This document shows positions 1 through 10,139 of a DNA stretch of 64,000 bases, in pieces. The notes under the pieces were generated by a model. The model made no database searches and was not told the DNA's origin. It was given only the letters and a program-made list of their open reading frames with translations. The stretch comes from Sclerodactyla briareus (lineage: Eukaryota > Echinodermata > Holothuroidea > Dendrochirotida > Sclerodactylidae). Each line of letters opens with the position of its first letter. Position 1 is the first letter of the stretch. Position numbers and translations under genes: made by a program. The DNA is taken from the NCBI GenBank assembly GCA_026419785.1, contig JAODTK010005649.1:1-64000 (forward strand), given 5' to 3'.

Positions 1-1430
1 GGAGGGAGGGAGAAAACCCAGCCCCCACGGAAGAAAAGAACGGTCGGGCCCGCCCCCCGAACGAAGCCCAATACGAAGAACCCGGGCACACACAATGGAC
101 CGCCACTGGCACGGCTATCGAAGTTACGATCCCAACAGAATGGGCAGGAAAGATGATGATCAAACTACAGAAAAATACACCCACAACCCCAAAAAAGACA
201 TAATTATATCACCTGATAGTGGTGGGAATTGTGGTAGGAAGTGGCGTGAGAAGAGTAAACTCAACGATGATAAACAGTTAGCTGTGTGTTGCTGGGCACC
301 CCACACCGGAAAAAGAAGGATTAGTGCAGCCCTGTACCGCCTCCAAGCTAGTTAAGGCTGCGTTCGGGGGTACCGGGGTGTGCTAACTTTTTTTGTGGTA
401 TTAGGGGTGTTGAAGCGGCCATTTGGACGAAAATGCAATTGAGTAAGTCCAGAAGTAAGTGCCTGTGAAGAGTAGGAAGTAAGTTAATATTGTCTTATAG
501 GTATGTTCACATCATCTTTATGTGGACAGTGTGGTTATTTTGATACACCATGTGTGTACCCTTGAATGCGCAGACACTCTGAGCACTAGCGAGTCTGATG
601 GCAGTGGCAGGGCTGATAGTGGCGGCACATACCCTGTCGTAGTGAGATGTTCTTATTACACATGCCCCCAACTGCCTGACAAAAGTTCCCAGCCTGCGCA
701 GAGATCGACATTCCTTGTGAAATTTGAAAAAGAATTCTTTATTTATATACATTTTACGTTTTTTACTCAGTTGAGAATGTTTCCACTCTTCGCTGTTATT
801 GTTTTAGTTTTTAATTCAACCAATGTTTTTTTTCTTATGGTTTCTTTATCATAATGGATCTTGAGATATTCTCTGTATAGTAAAGTGCTGAATCTGAATA
901 ATGAAGGATAATATTACTATGTTATATTATTCAACTAGCAACAGTTGTGGGGTTACGGATTGCCTTGCCTACTTCTGGTGTATCGAACACTGGGCACAAC
1001 AATGGTTCCTATGAAATGCCAGTCCGGTATTCTTGTCATTATTATTATTAAAACTTGGCTAGGTATACCCATGCATAGAATCAGAGCAAAACACAATGTG
1101 AACAATCCCTTAGGTATTCAAAATTGTCACTAATTAACTAATCAACAGCACAACACATGGTTCTTGCCAAAATTACCAAAATTAGCATTCTCTTTATAAC
1201 TATCAATCTGTCTTCTATCCGCATCAGAATATAATATTATACTCTAATTGAATAATTTTGTTGAACATCTTTGTTGAATTTTTTCGTTGATACGGATCTC
1301 AGTCAAAGCAAGCGAAACCCCATATTTAAGTGGAGGAAGAATATATGGAAAGACACATGATTTTCAAGGGAGATGCTTATTTTCAACCCAAATCCCAGTG
1401 ATCTACCACATACTACCAGAGCAAATCGTT
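1..1430. other. No gene recognised; 3' flank or intron of synaptojanin
   Basis: GC-rich start, then AT-rich unique DNA. Small open frames (for example 522-854 plus) show no recognisable motif. The last synaptojanin exon(s) and polyadenylation site may lie here, but I could not place them. Confidence 0.4.
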
Positions 1431-1439
1431 CTGACCTAC

Positions 1440-1870
1440 CCTGTAAGAGACGCTCGCGGAAGGATCCCGCTTGTTCTTGAGCTTGCTGCAGGTCTGGTGG
1501 CTTTTGTTGGGCCTCTGTCGGCCTTGGTGGCCTCTGGGGCCTGTGGACCACTGGATGGCCTCGGGGGTGGGCCGCTGGTCGAGGAGGAGGTCCTTAGTTC
1601 TTCAGGTTTTGCCGCTACCGGTTCATCCATTCCTTCCTGTCTGTTATATGTGGGCTCGGTAGGTCTCTTCTGTGGGAAGTGGTGTGGCGGTTGGTTTGGA
1701 CCACTGCTCCTGCTCATGGGGCATGGAGAGGCCGGAGGTGGGGGCTTGGCAGCGGCCAGGCAGGAGGCCAGCAGTAGCGGAACCAGAGCTGGAGGCAGCG
1801 CCGAGGGGGTTGTAGCTCCGAGAATCCGATGGGATCATCCCGCTGCTGGCAGGTTGGGGTTTTCCTCGGG
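1440..1870 (-). CDS. SYNJ: Synaptojanin proline-rich C-terminal exon
   Basis: The minus strand encodes a Pro/Ser/Ala-rich stretch with pieces such as PSALPPALVPLL, AKPPPPASPCP, GPPPRPSSGPQAP and NQPPHHFPQKRPTEP. This fits the disordered SH3-binding tail that follows the RRM-like domain in synaptojanin. Low-complexity tails cannot be proven homologous by eye, so assignment rests on position (next exon in order) and composition. The donor is TTACAGG|gtaggt at the low-coordinate end, so at least one more 3' exon or the stop lies at lower coordinates. The upstream edge is approximate. PPPRP elements are plausible SH3 ligands. Confidence 0.6.
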
Positions 1871-2569
1871 TGCTTTCGTTGAGCTCTTCAGTTCACATCT
1901 GATTGAGTACCAAAAGTACAAGCGATATTCAAGAAATCCAGCACAGGACAGGAATTTACAAGATTATGCTTGCACAAATGGCAATATTAACCTTGCATCA
2001 GGCGCAATCTTTGCCTCCCGATATCAGACATGTTGCACAGTAGCTTAAACTTCCCTATTTCTTCGATAAGCAATTGGATTTTGCCAATCACTTGAGAAAC
2101 CAAACTGAAGGTCGGGACAGAGACAGGCAACACACATGTGTTTGACAGAATTCCATTTTTTAAGGCACCAAGCATGGTCATGCAGCAAATTTTCTTTCAA
2201 GCCGGCACAAGGAAAGGAGGGACATGTAAGACCAACAGTTGTATATTCGAGGTCAAGTTAATTTTTGTTCGTTTTTTTGAAGATTGACCATGATCCACAA
2301 CGTGACAGAAAAAGGAAAAAACAAAAATCGCATTCACAGTGACATCTGAAGAAACAGTTTTGCGAGTTGTTACAAAGTATATCAAATACGGCTGGAAATC
2401 GAGAGGGCAGCAACTGAACAAAAATTCAAGTCCCTTATTCTTCAAAGACAGATTAAAACTTACACATGTTATACAAGGGATATATTTTCTACCTCCGAGG
2501 CCTGGAAGCCTTCAACAAGATGTGTGAAGGCTGTACACCTTATGAGACTATTAACCGCTTGGCACCGTG

Positions 2570-3835
2570 TGCGCACTTACAGCGATAACGTCTCACGTGC
2601 ACACTTGCAGAGCTAAGGTCCACCACCCACCACTGAATATCAAGTGATGTGGCTGGCATCTCAGGTGCACACAGCAGTGCTAACATACACCACCACACCA
2701 TGAATATCACGTGAGGTGGCTGACATCTCAGGGACACATGCAGTTGTAATGTACACCACACACCACTGAATATCAAGTGGATGCAGCTGACGTCTCAGGT
2801 GACACTTTGCCAGTGCTAGTGCTAACGTCACACCACCCACCATGAATATCATGTGAGGTGGTGACATACAGGTGCACACATGCCGTGCTAAAATCACACC
2901 CACCACCACCACTGAATATTCAGTGATGTGGCTGACATCTCAGGTGCAAACATGCAGTGCTAATGTCACACCCACCACACTGAATATCACGTGATGCAGC
3001 TGAAGTCTCAGGTGCCACCACTTGAGTGCAACGTACACCACCCACATCTGAATATCATGTGAGGTGGTGACACTCAGGTGCACACTTGCAGTGCTAACGT
3101 CACCACCACCCACCACTGAATATCATGATGCAGCTGGGTATAGGTGAAACATGCAGTGCTAATGTCACACCACCTACCACTGATATAGCGTGAGTGCTGC
3201 ATCTAAGGTTGCACACTTGTAGTGCTAACGTCACACACCACCCACCACTGAACCCCTATCACAATATTGATGGCTGACATCTCAGGTGCACCACATGCAG
3301 TGCTAAGTCACACCACCACCTACTGAATATCACTTGGTGTGGCTGGACATGTCAGGTGCCACACCTGCAGTGCTTAATCTCACACACCCCCATGAATATC
3401 ACTCAGTGATGGGGCCTGACACCCCCGGACAGCGTGCACCCTTTGCAGTGCTAAACGTGACCCAACCACCACTGAATATACGTGATGTGGCTGCCATCTC
3501 AGGGGCCCACATCAGTGGCCTACGTCACACCACCACCAACTTGAATATCACTTGGTGTGGCTGACTGTCAGGTGCACACATTCAGTGCTAATGTTCACAC
3601 CACCCACCACTGAATATCACATCACGTGATGTGCTGAACATCTCAGCGTGCACACTTGCAGTGTAAAGTCAAACCACCCACCACTGAATATCACGTGATG
3701 TGGCTGACATTTCAGGTGCACACAAGAGTGCTAACGTCACACCACCCACCCACTGAATATTCACGTTGATGCTGGACATCTCAGGTGCACACATGCAGTG
3801 CTCCACACAGCCTCACCACCACCCGTGACCACCAC
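2570..3835. repeat. ~70-bp tandem satellite, about 18 copies
   Basis: The repeat core contains CACCACCCACCACTGAATAT followed by cacgtgatgtggctgacatctc and gcacacatgcagtgctaacg. Copies differ mainly by one- or two-base insertions and deletions, with some substitutions. The period is about 70 bases. It lies in the intron between the RRM-region exon and the proline-rich exon. Confidence 0.93.
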
Positions 3836-4005
3836 CCACCCCCCCGGCAAATATCTGGTGCCCCACACCCCTGTGTGTGATGAAGACTGTTATCTGATTT
3901 AGTGCGTCATCTGATTAACACTTCAGACATGACTGTGGGGCTCCCCCCTCCTGGAAATGAAAGGGTGGGGGGGGGGGGGGGTGTCAAAACCAAGCGCATG
4001 CTCAC

Positions 4006-4178
4006 CATCAAAGTCAAAGCTCATGGAGGGGACGTCGAAGGTTAACGAGGAGCCGAGGATGTGATTGGGGTTTTGAAGAGCCGCTCCGTGTTGGGCGGTG
4101 AACATAGCGACTCCTCCTCCAACTGTTCCTTCCACTTATCATTCTTGAGCTTCACGCTGACCTTATTCGGGACACAAA
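4006..4178 (-). CDS. SYNJ: Synaptojanin exon: end of RRM-like domain and acidic linker
   Basis: The minus strand reads KVSVKLKNDKWKEQLEEES, then SPPNTERLFKTPI, then LTFDVPSMSFDFD. The first part corresponds to TITIALKSPDWIKNLEEEM at the end of the synaptojanin RRM-like domain. The FDFD stretch corresponds to the acidic ADFDMEGD linker. The acceptor is tctcctcag|TTTGTG and the donor TTGATG|gtgagc. One or two frame breaks. A preceding exon of about 35 codons (FGEVxLIRFVEDxMWVTF type) is expected at 4.18-5.54 kb and was not recognised. Confidence 0.8.
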
Positions 4179-5536
4179 CTGAGGAGAACAGAATACACAA
4201 CGACTTTCAATACGCGATGGCTGGGAGTCCATAGATGCAGATGTGTGGTGTATGGTATGCCCACCACACTGAAAATGGTCTAACTAAAACTAATAATTTT
4301 GGGAGGGGAGCGCTGATGAATTCAGAAGAAGGAAACTGCATAATATTGTGGTGGGTCATGTGAATATCTATCAACTCTGAATAGGTGTGTTAAATAATAG
4401 CGTTATTAGGAAGATATTCCATACAATCAAATTGCAATGAATTAATGCGGCTCATTTGCCGCACCCAGTAATACACATGGGAATTTGCCTACTGTAAGTT
4501 TGTCTCCATTTTATTGGGTGATTTATTTTCCGGTACGAAATTCTGCAAACCAATTGGGCATGTTTCATGTCGGACTCGCTATGAATCTTCTTATACGCGG
4601 CTTTCATTAGTTCTTGCCGAAGAGACCAATCGGCAGCAATGGAACTCCAACCCTAATCCTTCCAGCCCAGCTATTTATATAGTGCCAAACAGCCTGTAGC
4701 CAAATTCATTTTTCAGGGAAGCTATCAATGGAATGCTTTGCCACATGGAATCTTGCATCTTGCCTGACTCAATGACCGGCTCCTGTATTTTTCTTTTCCG
4801 GGGTGTGACAGAACTGGTCTCCAATCGCTGAACCAAATCAGCTCATTTAGGCACCATTTCAGGTTCCTTCTCGTTCTGGCATCCGCCATATATGGTGTCT
4901 CCTCTCCTCCATTGGATCCCCGCCTTATTCGCTCCTCTCGCACATGCAGCGGAGAACTGGGACTAAATGAAAATATGGTAGATTAAGATAAGAACAATGT
5001 GAGGCTTGGGGACACTAACTCCAATTTACCGAAAACTTGAGTGCATTACAAGGGCCTGTGTCCCCTCCTGAAAATCATCACCATCGTATCACTGACGAAT
5101 CTTGCGAGGAGAATGATAAACAGCATCAACTACTGTGTTACTCTGGCAAATTAATACTGACCTGGATGAGTTAAAAGAGCAAAGTGATAAAGAGTATAAG
5201 GCCTTAATTTTCCACTGACTACTTTGCTCATACCAACCTCGTCGTCAGGATGTTTAATGTACCCAAGCTATTTTTTAGGTCGGTGCTTCTTAACATGCCT
5301 CGCTGCCATCCCCCCCCCTTCACCAGCCGTCCTAGCTGGTATCTGTCCCCCCCCCTTCAATACTTGACTCATTTCAATGGCCCCCGCGCCTGATTGGCAG
5401 TGCCCCACCCATAGCGCTACAGACCCAGTCCTAGGTTTTTGGTTATGACAATCTGAAAGTTGTGTCGCAATGTCTATACGGAATCTTAAAGACAACCTGA
5501 CGAGAATAATGTTAACCACAGCCAGAGAGCCCCTAC
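4179..5536. other. Intron; missing RRM-region exon expected here
   Basis: Unique DNA with a run of C near 5310-5360. No segment reads like the expected FGEVxLIRF segment of synaptojanin. No other gene seen. Confidence 0.4.
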
Positions 5537-5705
5537 AGTATGGTCCACCATGAGATCGTCAAACTCCTCCTCGTGGGCAGCGACACGATCACGGTGCCGA
5601 CATCCCCACGGGGCCATTGCGGGCAGACGATGTCATGGTAGACGCCCTCCCCGCCTCTCTTCGTCAAACCTTCAAGACTCGATCTCGAATCCGATCACAG
5701 GCCGA
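5537..5705 (-). CDS. SYNJ: Synaptojanin exon: end of 5-phosphatase into RRM-like region
   Basis: The minus strand reads RPVIGFEIES, RFDEERREGVYHDIV, GTVIVSLP and EEEFDDLMVDH. Reference synaptojanin has RPVVALIDIDIFEV, EERQNIYKEV, GTVLVSI and NFFDDALIDEL in the same order. The donor is taken as CATACT|gtaggg. The acceptor is uncertain: no AG lies directly before the RPV codons, so the upstream edge is approximate. One or two frame breaks occur. Confidence 0.82.
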
Positions 5706-6015
5706 GGAGAGGAGGGTGAGAGTGGCGACAGGTTGAGATGAGCGAATCATGTCCAGACTTCGTCTAATTCTTTCCCTCATTGTCGAAGAGGGTCAGGACA
5801 CTCAGGAACTCCAGGATCTACAACATTATTTGTACCGAGGGGGGGGAGCACAAGGTCAGGTTGAGTGAAAGCATATAGTCAACCGATGAATTTCATTGCA
5901 AGGAACCCAGAAAGAACCACCAAGATATTTCCAACGTCTACTGCCACGACAGACCAAACAGGAAAATGAATCCAAATATCAGAAGTTGAATACATCGGTG
6001 AAATTCATTTCCTAC

Positions 6016-6078
6016 CTGGATTGAGGAGCCTCAGCTCTGCCCTCCCGTAGTGCAGGATATTACCAGGGACCAAGTTCT
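6016..6078 (-). CDS. SYNJ: Synaptojanin exon: 5-phosphatase, LHYGRAEL
   Basis: The minus strand reads [16 protein letters not shown], matching [20 protein letters not shown] just before the last catalytic His of the 5-phosphatase domain. The acceptor is ctgtgacag|AGAACT and the donor AATCCAG|gtagga. The expected SDH triad codons at the exon end look altered (S-S-N-P in the best frame), probably by indels because the motif follows directly on RPV in the next exon. Confidence 0.8.
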
Positions 6079-7716
6079 CTGTCACAGCGTCAAAGTCTAT
6101 CAGAGGAGTGAAGAGAAGGGGTGATAACAGGTACTATAGCTTGTCATAGATCTGTAACAGGAGGTTCCCCCTGTCCTTGATGTGTAGGAACCAGAAGGCC
6201 AGAAGGCTTAGTGGTCCTTGACCGATCCTCATTCTGACCGAACTGGGCACTGACGATGACAGTTCACACTAAGGGGCACCCACATACCGGGTATGAGCTT
6301 CATCCATTCAGGTGAGGGAGAGTTATAGTGTTAATGAGTGAAAATTACAAAAATTATCAATTTCCCTATTTTCTTGCAAAAAATAACCCCCGTCTACACA
6401 AAACACATACAGCTCACATGCTCCCAGCATAAGAAACTGCATGGCTGATATGAACCTAGCCTGCTGGAGTAGATGAATGAGGAAGCCGTTCCCAGTATAG
6501 AGGGGTCTATCACTCTTTAGTATATACCACAGTGAAACATTACCAAACTATCCTCTGCAGGACTTTGTTGACAAATCTCAAAAATTGGGATTCTGCTTCA
6601 TTACGTTTCAGTGACGTAGATGTCATTCATCAGTAGCACACAAGCGTTGATACGGATGGGAGCAACCCTGAATAGTTTCCGCAAAAATCGCCCCATATTT
6701 TGGTCATGAATATTTACAAAGACTCCCATTAACCTTTTACAATACCGAGAATGAAAATTTATCGAAGAATGAGGCATTTGAACCTAAAATGACCAAAGCC
6801 ACTGTTTTACCTGTGCGCAGGCGTATTGCGGCTTGTTTGGTATCGCCGCAGAGTTCAGAAAAAAATTAATCCTCCAATTGAGAATTGATCAAGTTTATCC
6901 AAAGGCCAAAACTAGGATGGAGGTAGTCTAAACAATTCCAGATCAGATCAATAGAGGAATTTTCCAGCAGGCATGGCTGTTTCCCGTAATATAGTAAGAG
7001 AGAGATTCTTTGATTGTGCAATCAATGTAAACGGTGCACCAACCACTAGTCGGGGCAAATTCGCACAGGCGTTTGTTCGGGCAAATCCCGGATTGGTTAA
7101 TGGGTCATACTGCACATATGAGCGAATGAGGCTGATACAAGGTGAACCAAGTCAAACACCTGTTTCCAACAGGCTAATATGAACTCAAACGGACCAGTCA
7201 TTTGGATTTCATCGTGTCCACATACTAATGAGGAACAGACAAGTATGGGTTTCATCCACCTAGGTGGCATCTAGTTGTCAGGTTAACAAGTTAAAATTGG
7301 ACCAAATTATAAATTTTCCATAATTTTCCAGCTCAAACAATGAAATTAGAGTGTTTGATTACAGATGAAAATGCCTTTTGAGGCTGAAAATGACACCTAG
7401 GTGACCATAGCCTTCAAATTGTTGAGTTCTCCATTAAAGTAACATTGATGATGGCTGCATTTTATGATTGTCCAATTAAATCAGCAGAATAATCATTTCG
7501 ACCCCATGAAGAATCTTTCAGTCAAAATGACCCCTGATTGACCCTGACTTTGTATTCCTAAACATCATTAGCTCTCGATAATACTGACAATGTATCATAG
7601 AAATCAAACCTAATCTGCATGAGAATGTTGCAGATTATCATTTAATATAGCTCATTATTCCCTGTCAACACAGACTGCACTACAGATGCAAGCAGGCTAC
7701 CCTGTCCACCACATAC
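6079..7716. other. Intron, no recognised feature
   Basis: AT-rich unique sequence. A 69-codon open frame at 6973-7182 (plus) has no recognisable motif. Confidence 0.4.
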
Positions 7717-7885
7717 CTTCGGGACCGTCCATGAGGTAGTAGGGGACTTTCCTCCTCCACAGTACCCGGTCCGTCCAGGCAGGCGTCCTGTTCTTCTCGC
7801 TGGTGTCATAGGTCCGTCCCAGAATAGGTCGTACTTGTAGGTCGTGCGCGAAACATGATGTTGCCCTCTGTGAAGTCCTCAAATT
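7717..7885 (-). CDS. SYNJ: Synaptojanin exon: 5-phosphatase, YDTSEKNRTPAWTDRVLW
   Basis: The minus strand reads EDFTEGNI, APTYKYDLF (one-base shift), then YDTSEKNRTPAWTDRVLW and RRKVPYYLMDGPEG. The P-A-W-(C/T)-DR-(V/I)-L box is the second catalytic signature of inositol 5-phosphatases. The donor is CCCGAAG|gtatgt. Two acceptors are possible (7877 or 7885). I chose 7885 because ...cctcctcag has the better pyrimidine tract. The short loop after the box lacks the longer vertebrate insert and agrees with invertebrate forms. Confidence 0.94.
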
Positions 7886-9195
7886 CTGAGGAGGATATGA
7901 CATTCTCTCAGCCATCGCAATTTTTGATATTTCGGCCTTGGTTGCTTCATCGGGGACATTGGCTGCATGCAGAGAATCCACACAATCACACTCTTTAGTT
8001 ACCATCCCTGGCCTTACTTCCAAGCAGGAACGCTTTGGGAGGTGAACTGCAAATCGATTGAGTGTTAATATGGTATTTTAGACCTATACCAATAAATTCT
8101 AATCTGGAGCTGGATGAAAACCACACAAGTTGAAAATAACAAAGTACTAAATGGCCACAGTAAAATCGCACCTATACCTTGCAGCATTTTTTGATATTTC
8201 CTCAGTACTGCGTTGGTGAACCTTTGATATGAGATTCCTAACCTGACCCAGGCCTCAGATTTTTTCTGGAAAGGTTTAAGCCACCTTGTAATGTTCCTAT
8301 TAATGAAGGGCAACCAAGGCAATGTAATAATTGTACAAGAGCAATAATTTTGAGACGCAAGTGGTACCATGACTTCTGATAGTAACCGAATGGTCTGAGT
8401 TTTTGCATCTCGCACATGTTGACCAATGGAATTGTTATTTCTGCACATTTCTGCAGCTCACCGACAATATCTGAATACACTTAGCTGCCTGTCTTTAATC
8501 ACCCACAAACAAACATGTTATGGTCACAGTCATTGCAACACTGGGGGTTAATTCATCGATGCAAGAGGGCGCGCGGTTGCATCCACGTATAGCCTGTTTC
8601 GTTCAGATGAAATCGATGACAATTGTGGGATCAACCTGAATGTCAAGAAAAGTGCTTTTTCCAAAATGTTTCACATCAATTAAATCTAAATGACAAAAAT
8701 ATTGTTCATACACGAAATGGATTAACACTCTCACTGCACTGCAGAAAACCGCACCATAAACTGAACTCATTTGGTACAGCTTTCTTATGTATACCTCAGC
8801 TGTCTCAAGTTCTCAAAGAGGTTGTATGAAACTCACAAATTTGTCCACAGGGTATGAAGAAGAAAAAGGACTGCGTTTTTATTTGTGAACACAGGGACCT
8901 TCCCTCCATGTGATGCATCATTATTTCCCAGAGTTCGAGGGTGGCCTTTACATCCCCCCACCCCATCCCAGCCCCTACCAAGACATTTTGATTCTAGAGT
9001 GACATGTCAGGAAATGAAATGACTACCAAGAGCAATGTCCTCAAGAAGCGAAATATTTGAGTGCTGTATGCAACTGAAGGTTTTCTTGTAGATGAGAATC
9101 AACGATGCATTCATGTTCAAGTCAGTGATGCTCATTTCTTGAAATCTATCCAGGCTGATGGAACTTTGGCAATCGGTAACTCCTATGGAAAATCT
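7886..9195. other. Intron, no recognised feature
   Basis: AT-rich unique sequence. Minus-strand open frames at 8065-8480 overlap in two frames and have no recognisable motif. Confidence 0.35.
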
Positions 9196-9680
9196 GTAAG
9201 AGTACACATTTTTGCTGGTATTCATTTTCAATATCATTGATGCTAATTTCTCGAATATATCAAAGGCTATGAATGGAACTTTGGCAAAGCGTAACTCCTA
9301 TAGAAATCTGTAAGAGTTACACATTTTCGACTGGCATTCATTTTCAATATCATTGATGCTAATTTTCTCGAATATATCAAAGGCTGAATGGAACTTTGGC
9401 AAAGCGTAACTCTTATAGAAATCTGTAAGAGTTACACATTTTCGACTGGCATTCATTTTCAATATCATTGATGCTAATTTTCTCGAATATATCAAAGGCT
9501 GAATGGAACTTTGGCAAAGCGTAACTCCTATAGAAATCTGTAAGAGTTACACATTTTCGACTGGCATTCATTTTCAATATCATTGATGCTAATTTTCTCG
9601 AATATATCAAAGGCTGAATGGAACTTTGGCAAAACGTAACTCTTATAGAAATCTGTAAGAGTTACACATTTTCGACTGGG
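9195..9680. repeat. 115-bp tandem repeat, about 4 copies
   Basis: Near-identical 115-base units, each with CTGTAAGAGTTACACATTTT, attcattttcaatatcattgatgc and aaaggctgaatggaactttgg. Three central units are almost perfect. The outer ones (from about 9160) are diverged. Short minus-strand open frames restart in each unit and are by-products of the repeat. Confidence 0.95.
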
Positions 9681-9932
9681 GAATGCATGTCTTGACATGG
9701 ACTGCTTTTTACCTGTGTAACCATTAACAATGACCAGAGTTACTGTTAGTTTTGTGCAAGACCCCTCCCCCCCTCCACAAAACAACATGACTTTTGTAAG
9801 AGTTTTGAAGATTTCAACTGAGGCCTAAACTGGATTGATAGTGATGTCCCACATGACAATACTGAAACGCAGACAGCACTGAAACAAGTGAGATTTTTCC
9901 GAACACAGGTGAGGTTCGATGCACGCACTCAC

Positions 9933-10091
9933 TGTCCCTCCTGCTTGGCCAAGAGCAGCTGGTCAAACTCCTGAGGTCATCATGAGTTGCCGCCCTCTAT
10001 GATGTGCTTGACCAGCTCGTTCTCCATGTCGATCCGGTAGTTGAAGTCGCCGCACCAGAAGACGTAGTCGTGGGATGAGCACGCTCCGCCT
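9933..10091 (-). CDS. SYNJ: Synaptojanin exon: 5-phosphatase, [10 protein letters not shown] active-site box
   Basis: The minus strand reads [30 protein letters not shown], then in another frame [13 protein letters not shown]. The WxGDxN(Y/F)R(I/L) box provides the catalytic Asp and Asn of inositol 5-phosphatases. All key residues are present, so the enzyme should be active. The acceptor is cgttacag|AGGCGG and the donor GGGACA|gtgagt. At least two frame breaks occur, one before SHDY and one after GGN. Confidence 0.95.
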
Positions 10092-10139
10092 CTGTAACGA
10101 ACGAGAGAGAGAACATGATTACATTGCGATGTAGTGCAT

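Noticed and set aside
1287-2048. Longest open frame of the window (253 codons, plus strand, Gly/Leu/Val-rich)
   Set aside because: It is antisense to the proline-rich synaptojanin exon. CC-rich Pro codons read as Gly on the other strand, and no known motif is present.
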